Positions 25,377 to 33,510 of a stretch of 33,818 nucleotides of DNA are shown piece after piece (position 1 is the stretch's first letter; every line of letters begins with the position of its first letter). The stretch lies in contig CAZDQL010000072.1 of NCBI GenBank assembly GCA_964507325.1, positions 1 to 33,818 on the forward strand, given 5' to 3'. The position numbers were made by a program, and so were the translations under genes. This DNA is from CAZDQL01 sp964507325 (GTDB lineage Bacteria; Planctomycetota; UBA1135; GCA-002686595). The notes beneath the pieces were generated by a model. That model made no database searches and had not been told where the DNA came from. It worked only from the letters and a program-made list of their open reading frames with translations.

Positions 25377-25459
25377 GCGCGCGGTTCCACGCCCACTACG
25401 ACTAGCGACATCCCGCCTCGCGGTGACTCACGTAAGTCCGGCGTTTCGGGGTTCCAGGT

Positions 25460-25478
25460 CCGAGACGGGGGGTCTCGG
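25460..25478 (-). terminator. Possible terminator hairpin after the O-antigen-ligase/TPR gene
   Basis: A perfect 7-bp stem (CCGAGAC/GTCTCGG) with a five-base loop lies 9 bases beyond the stop of the minus-strand ligase/TPR gene. No T-tract follows on either strand, so intrinsic termination would be weak; it could also protect the 3' end of the mRNA. Confidence 0.4.
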
Positions 25479-25487
25479 GGCGGATCG

Positions 25488-27701
25488 TCAGCGCAGGAGC
25501 TCGGCGTCCATCAGGGCCTGCCCCGCCCACGCCGGCAGGAGCCGCCAGTGGCCCGGCAGCACCGTGGTCTCAGCGATGACCCCGCGCGCTGCCTCGACCT
25601 CGCCCGCCAGGCAGTGGGCCGCCGCGAGCTCGAGCTCCACCAGGGTCGGCGGGGAGGGGAGATCGGGCCATTTTCCGGCGACTCGCAGAGCCTGGCGGTA
25701 CATGCGCACCGCGCTCTCCGGCACCCCCTGATCGATGTGGCGGCGGCCCCAGAGGAGGTTCGCCGTCGCCAAGGCGCCGTCGGCGAGCAGTCGTCGCTCC
25801 GGCTCCTCCGCCAAGCGCTTGGAGAGGTCGTAGGCCTTTTGGGCTCCGCTGACGTCGAGCTCGGGATCCACGATCCTCAAGAGCGCTTGTCCCGGTCCCG
25901 GTCGGCCGAGCAGGAGCTGCTCCGCCGCCGTGCGCTCCACCCAGTCGGGATCGGCCCAACCCTCCAGCGCGAGCTCCGCGACCAGCTTCGTCGTGAGCTC
26001 CCGATCCCCGACCTCGAGGGCCAGCCGCAGGCGGTTGCGGTTCAAGCGCGGATGGGTGGGATCGAGCTCTGCCGCGCGCTCGAAGGCCGCCGCCGCCTCG
26101 GCGTGACGCCCCTCTCGCGCGTAGATCACCCCCAGGTTCAGGAGCGCGCCGAAGCGGTGGGGGCGCGCCCGCAGGATGCGTTCCAGGGTCTCGCTGCGCT
26201 CGGCGAAGCGCGCCCCCGTCGCACCCAGCCACTGGGCGCGCTTCTCCAGGGCGACCACCGAGTCGGGGGTCGCGCGCAGGGCGTCCGCCAGGTGCGGCTC
26301 GATCGCCCGGGCGTCGAGGTACTCGTGCTCGCCGTCGACGACGAGCCCGCTCGCGGTCAGGCGTCCCAGGGCTTCGCCGTGGAGCACGAAGTCGCGCGCC
26401 GCCGGGGCGCGGGTCAGGAGCAGGAGCGCGGCCAGGAGTGGGAGCCAGAGGGAGAGCCGCGCCGCGACCTGGGACTCGCGCCGCGGAGCGGCGCCGAGCA
26501 CCGCCCCCAGGAGCGGCCACGCCACCGCCGGCGCGACGGGGCTCGCCAGGAGCGGGGCGTTCACCGCCGCCACGGTCAGGGTGGCCAGCGCCGCCAGCCC
26601 CAACCCCAGACGGGTCGGGTCGCGCGCCGCCAGCGATCGAATCGAAGCGATCAGGGCCAGCAGCAGGAGCACCGACCAGGCGGCCCCGCCCGCCACTCCC
26701 AGCTCGACCAGCCCTTCGAGCCAGTCGTTGTGGGCGTGCTCCACCTCCACCGGCGTCGGCTCCGCGCGCTCGTGGCTCGAGAGCAGGAGCTCGCCGGGGT
26801 CGCGGTAGGGGGGGAAGGCCCGCTCGAACTGCCCCGGACCCACGCCGAGCCAGAGGTGGTCGGCGACGAGCGCCGGCAAGCGCGCCCAGGTCCGCCGGCG
26901 GAACTCGATCCCCCCCAGGTCGCCCGCCGCGACCTGGGGTGCTCCTTCGCCCTCCGCGGAGCCACTGCCCGCCACTCCACGGGCCAGCGCAAAGGCGCCC
27001 GCAGCGATGGCGAGGGTCGCGAGCCCCAGGCCCACCGAGCGCCGCCCCTGCGCGCTCCCGCGGGCGGCGAGGAGGGCGACCGCGGTCGCGACCGCCAGAC
27101 CCGCCACCGCGGCGAGGACGGGCAGGAGTCCGGCGTAGAGCGCCAGTCCGACCGCCGCCACGCCCCCCGCGACGCGCAGGAAGCCGCGCGCGGTGACCGC
27201 CAGCGCGATCCCCGCCAGGGCGCCGGGGAGGGCGGCTTCGGCGGTGTGTCCGGTGTTGCCCGCCACGCCGCTCCAGGTGCCGTCCAGGGCGGCGCCGAGG
27301 AGCAGCAGCAGGGTCACGATCACGAGTCCTCGCAGCAGGACCCGGCGCCCCGCCTCCCCCAGGCTCGCTCCCCCTGACGTCAGGACCAGGGCGCTCGCCA
27401 GTCCGAGGAAGGCGCGCCGGGCCGCGAAGGGATCCCCCGCCCGCCCGGCGCCCCAGGCGGCGACGAGGACGACCGCGAGCAGGAGGACCGACGCCAGGGG
27501 TGGCAGCGAGGGCCGCCTGAGCGGCAGCAGGAGGGCCGCCGGCAAGCTCGCCAGGGCGATCCAACCGGTGCCCGCCGAGACGGGGGTGGGCACTCCCGCG
27601 AGGGGCGAGCCCGGGCCCGGCCAGGCGACCAGCAGGGCGGGCAGGAGCAGGAGCCAGGCCTGGAGGGGGTCGGCGCGGCGGCTGGCGGTGGGCTCGGGCA
27701 T
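25488..27701 (-). CDS. O-antigen ligase/polymerase-like (Wzy_C) membrane protein with C-terminal TPRs
   Basis: A 737-residue protein whose first about 450 residues contain roughly ten to twelve hydrophobic segments. The loop with EVEHAHNDWLEGLVELGVAGG (His322, His324) matches the Wzy_C/WaaL signature, along with WLGVGPGQFERAFPPYRD upstream. Residues about 480-737 hold TPR-like units (ERSETLERILRARPHRFGALLNLGVIYAREGRHAEAAAAFERAAELDPTHP region). Such proteins join or polymerise undecaprenyl-linked glycans, or act as bacterial oligosaccharyltransferases; the substrate cannot be read from sequence. ATG 27701 lies 32 bases after ftsY and is preceded by CGCTCCCC. No other glycan genes are near, which argues against an O-antigen cluster; a pilin or protein glycosylation role is possible but unproven. 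Confidence 0.85.
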   Translation of the reverse strand: MPEPTASRRADPLQAWLLLLPALLVAWPGPGSPLAGVPTPVSAGTGWIALASLPAALLLPLRRPSLPPLASVLLLAVVLVAAWGAGRAGDPFAARRAFLGLASALVLTSGGASLGEAGRRVLLRGLVIVTLLLLLGAALDGTWSGVAGNTGHTAEAALPGALAGIALAVTARGFLRVAGGVAAVGLALYAGLLPVLAAVAGLAVATAVALLAARGSAQGRRSVGLGLATLAIAAGAFALARGVAGSGSAEGEGAPQVAAGDLGGIEFRRRTWARLPALVADHLWLGVGPGQFERAFPPYRDPGELLLSSHERAEPTPVEVEHAHNDWLEGLVELGVAGGAAWSVLLLLALIASIRSLAARDPTRLGLGLAALATLTVAAVNAPLLASPVAPAVAWPLLGAVLGAAPRRESQVAARLSLWLPLLAALLLLTRAPAARDFVLHGEALGRLTASGLVVDGEHEYLDARAIEPHLADALRATPDSVVALEKRAQWLGATGARFAERSETLERILRARPHRFGALLNLGVIYAREGRHAEAAAAFERAAELDPTHPRLNRNRLRLALEVGDRELTTKLVAELALEGWADPDWVERTAAEQLLLGRPGPGQALLRIVDPELDVSGAQKAYDLSKRLAEEPERRLLADGALATANLLWGRRHIDQGVPESAVRMYRQALRVAGKWPDLPSPPTLVELELAAAHCLAGEVEAARGVIAETTVLPGHWRLLPAWAGQALMDAELLR

Positions 27702-27733
27702 GGGGAGCGGGGCGCGAACCCGCGGCGCAGAGC

Positions 27734-28672
27734 CTACTCCGCCGCCCCCGCCGGCGCGCCCTTGGCCACGATCGCGTCGACGAAGGCCCCCGGCTCGAAG
27801 GCCTCCAGCAGCGCCAGCTCCTCCCCGGTTCCCACGTAGCGCACCGGCAGCCCGAGCGCCTTGTGGATCGAGAAGACCGCTCCCCCGCGGGCGGTCCCGT
27901 CGAGCTTGGCGACGATCAGGCCGCTGACCTCCACCGCGGCGGTGAACTGCTTGGCCTGCTGGATCGCGTTCTGACCGTTGGTGCCGTCGAGCACCAGCCA
28001 GACGTGGTGGGGAGCTCCCTCCAGGCGCTTGGCGATCACGCGCCGGATCTTGTTCAGCTCCTCCATCAGGTTCTTCTGGGTGTGGAGGCGGCCGGCGGTG
28101 TCGATCAGGACCACGTCGCGACCGCGGGCCAGCGCCGCGTCGACGGAGTCGAAGGCGACCGCGGCGGGATCGGCGCCGTCCTTGTGCTGGCGCACGATGT
28201 CCGCGCCGTTGCGCTGGGCCCAGATCTCGAGCTGGTCGGCGGCCGCGGCGCGGAAGGTGTCCCCGGCTCCCAAGAGCACCGACTTGCCCTGCTCCTGGAA
28301 GCGGTGGGCCAGCTTGGCGATGGTGGTGGTCTTGCCGGAGCCGTTCACGCCCACGATCAGGATCACGGTGGGGGAGTGCTGGTCGAGGTCGACCTCGCCC
28401 CCCTCCTGGTCGAGCTTCTCGAGCAGGGTGGCGCGCAGGCTGGCGCGCACGTCCTCCTCCCCCTTCAGCTCGCCGCGCTTGTGCAGGCGCGCCAGCTCCT
28501 CGATCAGCTCGCTCGCCAGGGGACCCAGGTCCGAGGTGTAGAGCAGCTCCTCGAGCTCGCCCAGCAGCTGCTCGTCGATCGGGCGGCCGCCGCGGAAGAT
28601 CGCCGAGACGCCGTCGGAGATCGCGCTGCGCGTCTTGCTGAGGCGCTGCTTCAGGCGCGAGAAGAGGCCCAC
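27734..28672 (-). CDS. ftsY: Signal recognition particle receptor FtsY
   Basis: A 312-residue SRP GTPase: helical N domain (1-100), then the G domain with GVNGSGKT (108-115), DTFRAAA (138-144), DTAGR (191-195) and the KLDGTARGG closing element (256-264). FtsY receives the SRP-ribosome complex at the membrane for co-translational insertion. The protein begins almost directly with the N domain and lacks the long acidic A region of enterobacterial FtsY, as in many bacteria. Start GTG 28672 lies two bases after the nusB stop, with GAGGAG ending nine bases upstream, inside the nusB end, so translation is probably coupled. Confidence 0.97.
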   Translation of the reverse strand: MGLFSRLKQRLSKTRSAISDGVSAIFRGGRPIDEQLLGELEELLYTSDLGPLASELIEELARLHKRGELKGEEDVRASLRATLLEKLDQEGGEVDLDQHSPTVILIVGVNGSGKTTTIAKLAHRFQEQGKSVLLGAGDTFRAAAADQLEIWAQRNGADIVRQHKDGADPAAVAFDSVDAALARGRDVVLIDTAGRLHTQKNLMEELNKIRRVIAKRLEGAPHHVWLVLDGTNGQNAIQQAKQFTAAVEVSGLIVAKLDGTARGGAVFSIHKALGLPVRYVGTGEELALLEAFEPGAFVDAIVAKGAPAGAAE

Positions 28673-28674
28673 GG

Positions 28675-29157
28675 CTACTGCTCCTCGCCCTCGCTCGGCT
28701 CCTCCTCGGAGGGCTCGGCGGGCGCCTCTTCGACGGGACCGACGGCGACCCGGTCGCGGGCTTGGCTGTGGATCTTGTCCAGGATGCCGTTGATGAAGGC
28801 ACCCGAGTTGACGGTCGAGTAGCGCTTGCCCAGCTCGATCGCCTCGTTGATCGCCACCTTGGGGGGGATGTCGTCGCAGTGCAGGATCTCGAAGGTCGCC
28901 AGTCGCAGCACGTTGCGGTCGATGACCGCCATGCGCTGGATCCTCCAGTTCTGCGCCACCCCCTGGATCTCGCCGTCGATCGAGTCGCGCCGGGCGTGGG
29001 TGCCCTCGACGATGCGCCGCGCGTAGCGGCAGGTCTCGGCGTCGCGCTCTTCGCCGCGCAGGAAAGCGCCCAGGTCGCCGAGCACCTCGTCGCCGATCAG
29101 GTCCAGCTGGTACAGGAACTGCAGAGCCAGCTCGCGAGCTCGAGTGCGCTTCTTCAT
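28675..29157 (-). CDS. nusB: Transcription antitermination factor NusB
   Basis: Residues 1-135 match NusB: KKRTRARELALQFLYQLDL at the start, DRNVLRLATFEILHCDDIPPKVAINEAIELGKRYSTVNSGAFINGILDKI at the end. NusB with NusE/S10 binds boxA RNA in rRNA antitermination. After this conserved core comes a strongly acidic tail of about 22 residues (EEAPAEPSEEEPSEGEEQ), not part of the ordinary fold. The ATG at 29157 overlaps the ribH stop by four bases (ATGA). ribH-nusB pairing is common in bacteria. Confidence 0.97.
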   Translation of the reverse strand: MKKRTRARELALQFLYQLDLIGDEVLGDLGAFLRGEERDAETCRYARRIVEGTHARRDSIDGEIQGVAQNWRIQRMAVIDRNVLRLATFEILHCDDIPPKVAINEAIELGKRYSTVNSGAFINGILDKIHSQARDRVAVGPVEEAPAEPSEEEPSEGEEQ

Positions 29158-29672
29158 GCCCCCGCCGACTCCTTCCCACGCGCGGACGCGAGCTCCAGGG
29201 CCGCCAGGGTGGCGATCGCCGCCCGCGCCACCTCCCGCCCCTTGTCCTGGCGGCCACCCGCGTCGGGGGGCAGCGCCCGCTGGCGTGCTTGCTCCACGTC
29301 CTGGCAGGTCAGGACGCCGAAGAGCACCGGCTTGTCGCACTCCAACGCCACCTTCTGGATCCCCCAGGTCGCTCCTCCGGCGACGTAGCGGTCGTGGGTC
29401 GTCTCTCCCGTCAGGACCAGACCGAAGCACAGCACCGCGTCGACGTCGGGGCGTCGCGCCAGGCGCTGGGCGATGATCGGCAGCTCGAAGGCGCCCGGTG
29501 CCCAGACGACCTCCAGGTCTTCCTCCGCCATCCCCGCTTCGACCAGCGTCCGGCGTGCGGAGTCGAGCATGGCCCCCGTCAAATCCCGGTGGTAGTCCGA
29601 GACGACCGCCGCCACTCGTGACCCCGGGGGTAGGCGATATTCCCTGGCGGGGCTTTTGTCGTCTTGAGCCAT
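29154..29672 (-). CDS. ribH: 6,7-dimethyl-8-ribityllumazine synthase
   Basis: The 172-residue protein carries lumazine synthase motifs: SDYHRDLTGAMLDSA, WAPGAFELPIIAQRL, GLVLTGETTHDRYVAGG with catalytic-type His93, then PVLFGVLTCQDVEQARQRA. It joins 5-amino-6-ribitylaminouracil with dihydroxybutanone phosphate in riboflavin synthesis. No other rib genes are here. ATG 29672 follows a CU-rich tract (GCTCTGCCCC) with no Shine-Dalgarno sequence, and is the first gene of the ribH-nusB-ftsY-ligase operon. No FMN riboswitch was seen in the 123-base divergent gap to the CHAT gene. I find no convincing promoter box on this strand. Confidence 0.95.
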   Translation of the reverse strand: MAQDDKSPAREYRLPPGSRVAAVVSDYHRDLTGAMLDSARRTLVEAGMAEEDLEVVWAPGAFELPIIAQRLARRPDVDAVLCFGLVLTGETTHDRYVAGGATWGIQKVALECDKPVLFGVLTCQDVEQARQRALPPDAGGRQDKGREVARAAIATLAALELASARGKESAGA

Positions 29673-29795
29673 GGGGCAGAGCGGGTTGGTCTTGGCAAGG
29701 AACGAGGGCTCGAACGTGCGGGCGAACCAGTTTAGGGGCGTTCCAGAGGGTATCCAGGGCAGGGGCACCGATTTGTCGGCGAGAGCGGGACCGTT

Positions 29796-32744
29796 TTGAG
29801 GCCGCGGGGGAATGAACCTGCGGGGGATCCGTCCCCCACGACCACCGGCAGTACGTTCACCCTGGGTTTCGCGCCGAGGAGGTGGCCGATCGCCTGGACG
29901 CTTCTCACTCTCATCCTCGCCTACGGCGCCGCGCCGCCGAGCCCCGCGGCGGCGGGGGGGGAGTGCACCCTCCTGCGCGCCCTGCTGGCTTCCGCGGCGC
30001 TGGAGGTGGGGGAGGAGCTGCGCCGCGCCGGGGAGCCCGAGGGGGCTGAGGACGCACTCCTCTCCGCCGCCCGCCTCGCCCGCGCTGGCGGCCTCGATCG
30101 CCTGGCGACGATCGCGCGGGTGCGCGCCGCCAGGCTCAGCCTGACCGCGGGGCGCTGGGAGGAGCTGGCGGAGCGGATGGGGGAGCTTCCGGTAGCTCTT
30201 GACGACCTGCCGCCCCGGGATGCCTGCCTGGCCCTCGACCTCCTGGCCGCCTCCGCGGCCCGCGAGCAGCGCTGGCGGGAGGTGCGGGAGCTGCGCTTCG
30301 CCGCGGCGGAGCGCGCCCGGGAGCTGGACTCCCCCGGCCCCCACGCCTACCTGGCGGCGCGGGCCGCCGAGGCGCTCAGGCGCCTAGGCGAGGGAGGGCG
30401 CGCCCTCGAGGAGGCGGAGGCCGCCTGGGCGTCGCTCGAGGAGACCGACGAGCCGGTACGGAGCTACTACCGGGGCCGCGTGGCGCTCGTCACCGCCCGC
30501 GCGAACCGCGACTGCGGCACCCTGGAGCGCGCCCGTTCCCTGGCGGAGGAGGTGCTGGCCCTGGAGACCACCTCCGGGCAGGTGGTGGAGGCGGAGCAGA
30601 TCCTCTGCGACCTGGACCTCTACGCCGGGCGCCACCGAGAGCTCGCCGCCCGCATCGCCCGGCTGGAGGAGCTCCACGCCCGGGGCGTCGCGCTCGGCCT
30701 GGCGGGCAACACCGCCCTGGCGCGCGCCCGTCTGGCGGTCCTGCGCGGCGAGCACGCTCTCGCCCTGGAGCTCTTCGACGCGCTCATCGAGGAGACCGCC
30801 GACCCGGACCGCCGGGGCGAGATCCTGCTCGCGCGCGCCTACGCCCGCGTGCACGACGACCTCTCCGGCGCGCTGTCGGACGCCCGCGCGTCGGCCGAGA
30901 ACGGCGAGCTGCGCGACGATCCCGACCTGGAGCACCGCGCGCGCCTCGCCCTCGGACGCTGCCTGCGCGTCGCCGAGCGCCTCGGCGCAGCGGCCTGCGA
31001 GCTGGAGCGCGCCCTCGAACTGGGGCGCGACACCGGTCGCCACGTCTCGATGGCCCTGACGCGGGCCGAGCTGGCGCAGGTGGAGGTGGAGCGCGGGTCG
31101 CTCGAGCGCGCCGCCACCCTGATCGAGCCCGCCCTCGAGACGCTGCGGCGGGAGGGGGCGCGGGACGCCGCCTCCTTCGCCGGGATCACCACCGCCGAGC
31201 TGGCCCTGGCCCAGGGGGACCTGGCCCGGGTGCGGCGGGAGCTCGCGCGCGCCGAGACCACCTTCGAGGAGGGGGTCGGCGCCGGCCTGGTCGGCCTCGA
31301 GCTGGCGCGCCTGCGCTCCCGCGTGTGGGATTGGGCGCACCTGCACCAGGACCTGACCGTGGCCGAGAGCGCGCGCGCGCAGGGGCCCGCCGACGCTCGG
31401 GACGCGCTGTCGCGTGGGTTCGCCGCCGCGGGCCGCTGGAAGGCGCGGGCGCTCTTCGAGGGGCTGGCGGGGACCGATCCGATCGGGGTGGAGCTGGGGG
31501 CCGAGGAGGTGGTCGCCAGACTGCACCGGCACCTGGGGGGGCGCCTCCTGGTGGAGTACGCCTGCGGCCGGGAGCGGCTCTACGCCTACGTCCTCGACGC
31601 CCGGGGCCTCACCCACTGCGACCTGGGTCGCTGGGGCGAGATCCAGCGCAGGGTCGCCGCCTACCAGGTCGGGATCTCCGATGCCACCGCGATCTACGAC
31701 GCGCGCCGCATCGCTCGCGAGGGAAGCGAGCTCTACCGCAGCCTCCTGGCGCCGCTCCTCCAGGGACGCCGCCCCGGCGCAGTGGTGATCGTGCCCACCC
31801 TGGGTCTCGAGCGGCTGCCCTTCGAGGCGCTGGTGACCGCCGTCGAGGGCGGCCTGGACGAGGTTCACGACTTCGGACAGCTGCGCTTCCTCCTCGACGA
31901 GACCGAGGTGAGCTACGCCCCCTCCTCACCGGTCCTGGCCCTCCTGGCGCAGCGCCCACCCCCGAGCGGTCCCTCGCGCGCCCTGCTGGTGGGGGACCCC
32001 CTGCTGCCCGCCGAGGAGCGGGAGAGCTCGCCGCCCGATCCCCGCGGCCTGGAGGAGTTGGGGCCCCTGCCCGGCACGCGCCGGGAGCTGCTCGACCTCG
32101 CCCGGGGGATGATCGAGGTGGAGGACGTGGAGGGGATGCGCCGCCATCGCGCGGTCGAGCGGGGACGCGGCCGCGATGCCGCCCTCGAGGAGCGGGCCTT
32201 CGACCTCTACCTCGGGGCGCGCGCCAGCCGCGACCTCTTCGCCGCGGACCTCTCCCGCTACGGCCTCTTGCACCTGGCCACCCACGGGCTGGTGGACGAG
32301 AGCGATCCCCACGGTACGGCGCTGGTCCTCAGCCCCGATGCCGAGGGGCAGCGCCTGCTCGACCTGAACGCCGTGCGCGCGCTGGAGCTCGACGCGCAGC
32401 TGGTGGTGCTCTCCGCCTGCGAGACGGGGCGCGGCGAGAGCCTCAGGGGCGAGGGTGTGCAGTCCCTGGCGGCCGCCTTCCTGGAGGCGGGCGCGCGGCG
32501 CGTGATCGCCAGCCTGTGGCTGGTGGACGACGGCCCGACGCGGGAGCTGATGGAGGAGTTCTACCTGGCCGAGCGCGGCGGCAGCGTCGCCCCCGCCGCC
32601 GCCCTACGCGCCGCTCGGCTCGCCCTGCGCCAGCGCGAAGGGCAGCGCGGCGTGCGCCCCCGCCGGCGCGGGGAGGTGGTCGTCCTTTCCGCCGCCCACC
32701 CCTACACGTGGGCCAGCTTCATCGTCGTAGGTAGTACACCTTGA
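29796..32744 (+). CDS. TPR-CHAT domain protein, probably exported
   Basis: The 982-residue frame has a basic stretch and hydrophobic segment (RRWPIAWTLLTLILAYGAAPPSPAAAG), like a signal peptide. Residues about 60-520 are helical TPR-like repeats. Residues about 555-980 form a CHAT (caspase HetF-associated) peptidase domain: VIVPTLGLERLPFEAL, LLHLATHGLVDES with catalytic-type His830, and VVLSACETGRGE with Cys875, ending HPYTWASFIVVG. The His-Cys pair is intact, so protease activity is plausible. No ATG exists in frame near the N-terminus; TTG 29796 is the furthest upstream candidate and the start is uncertain. TATCCA (29751-29756) may be its -10 box. No partner gene such as a gasdermin or Cas7-11 lies next to it. 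The last 26 bases overlap the convergent lipoprotein gene. Confidence 0.85.
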   Translation: MRPRGNEPAGDPSPTTTGSTFTLGFAPRRWPIAWTLLTLILAYGAAPPSPAAAGGECTLLRALLASAALEVGEELRRAGEPEGAEDALLSAARLARAGGLDRLATIARVRAARLSLTAGRWEELAERMGELPVALDDLPPRDACLALDLLAASAAREQRWREVRELRFAAAERARELDSPGPHAYLAARAAEALRRLGEGGRALEEAEAAWASLEETDEPVRSYYRGRVALVTARANRDCGTLERARSLAEEVLALETTSGQVVEAEQILCDLDLYAGRHRELAARIARLEELHARGVALGLAGNTALARARLAVLRGEHALALELFDALIEETADPDRRGEILLARAYARVHDDLSGALSDARASAENGELRDDPDLEHRARLALGRCLRVAERLGAAACELERALELGRDTGRHVSMALTRAELAQVEVERGSLERAATLIEPALETLRREGARDAASFAGITTAELALAQGDLARVRRELARAETTFEEGVGAGLVGLELARLRSRVWDWAHLHQDLTVAESARAQGPADARDALSRGFAAAGRWKARALFEGLAGTDPIGVELGAEEVVARLHRHLGGRLLVEYACGRERLYAYVLDARGLTHCDLGRWGEIQRRVAAYQVGISDATAIYDARRIAREGSELYRSLLAPLLQGRRPGAVVIVPTLGLERLPFEALVTAVEGGLDEVHDFGQLRFLLDETEVSYAPSSPVLALLAQRPPPSGPSRALLVGDPLLPAEERESSPPDPRGLEELGPLPGTRRELLDLARGMIEVEDVEGMRRHRAVERGRGRDAALEERAFDLYLGARASRDLFAADLSRYGLLHLATHGLVDESDPHGTALVLSPDAEGQRLLDLNAVRALELDAQLVVLSACETGRGESLRGEGVQSLAAAFLEAGARRVIASLWLVDDGPTRELMEEFYLAERGGSVAPAAALRAARLALRQREGQRGVRPRRRGEVVVLSAAHPYTWASFIVVGSTP

Positions 32745-33384
32745 GCTCCTGCCGCCGGGCCCCCCCCTTGACCCGCGGGGGCTCCGAGCCGATCAAGAGC
32801 CAGGGCAACTCCCCCCGGACCGTCATCAGCTCGCCGCCGAAGGGGACCTCGCGGTCGTCCCGGAGGTCGATCCGCTCGCAGTAGTAGTGGGCGCGCCAAC
32901 AGCCGTCGGAGTCCTCGATGAAGATCACGTAGATGTCGACGTAGCCCTCGGACAGGTCCTCCTCTTCGAGGACCGCGCGCACCCCGGGTCTCCACGGCAA
33001 GCGCACCTCTCCGTCGGAGTCGAAGGTGGGGGGGATCGAGGGGTCGGGGGGGCAGCCCACGCCGCGGCCGATCCAGACCTTGACGCGGCCGGAGTCATCG
33101 GCGTCGGCTCCGTCGAGGGAGAAGACGGAGAAGTCGAGCACCTCCCGCTCGTCGCCCCCCTCGCCGATCCGACCTCCCGCTCCGCGACCGCTCCCACCGC
33201 CGGTCGTCGTGGGGTCGTTCGTCTCGTCGTCGGTACGTCCCTCCTCCTCCTCGGGATCCTGGGCGTCGTCTGCGGCGCTGTCTCGCGCGCCGTTGCCTCC
33301 GAGGGTCCTCACGTTCGTGGAGTTGCACGACGCGGCGAGGAGGGGGATGGGGAGCAGGAGCAGCAGGGGGATGGGCAGTCTCAT
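32719..33384 (-). CDS. Hypothetical lipoprotein
   Basis: The 221-residue product begins with a lipoprotein signal ending LLAASC (Cys20). Residues 21-80 are a low-complexity linker rich in Asp, Glu, Gly and Thr. The rest (from about LDFSVFSLDGADADDSGR) is beta-rich and contains four cysteines; a segment such as VDIYVIFIEDSDGCWRAHYYC suggests a compact extracytoplasmic domain. I do not recognise the family. AGAGAGG lies upstream of ATG 33384, with CCCCCC directly before the start. Its 3' end overlaps the CHAT gene by 26 bases in convergent orientation, so expression of the two might interfere. Confidence 0.8.
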   Translation of the reverse strand: MRLPIPLLLLLPIPLLAASCNSTNVRTLGGNGARDSAADDAQDPEEEEGRTDDETNDPTTTGGGSGRGAGGRIGEGGDEREVLDFSVFSLDGADADDSGRVKVWIGRGVGCPPDPSIPPTFDSDGEVRLPWRPGVRAVLEEEDLSEGYVDIYVIFIEDSDGCWRAHYYCERIDLRDDREVPFGGELMTVRGELPWLLIGSEPPRVKGGARRQELKVYYLRR

Positions 33385-33510
33385 GGGGGGACCTCTCTTT
33401 CCGGATCCAGTCTCAGGGGGAGTGCCCCAACCGGCAAGACACCCCGTCGTGGGGGATTCGAAAAAGCGGGTGGGAAGGAACGCTTCGCGGCGCAGCGCTC
33501 CTCTGAACCC

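Noticed and set aside
29673..29795. FMN riboswitch upstream of ribH
   Set aside because: The gap of 123 bases shows no RFN-element core sequences; ribH outside a rib operon often lacks one.
29796..32744. CHAT gene as part of a type III-E CRISPR (Craspase) or gasdermin defence system
   Set aside because: No Cas7-11, repeat array or gasdermin-like gene is in the window, and the protein looks exported.
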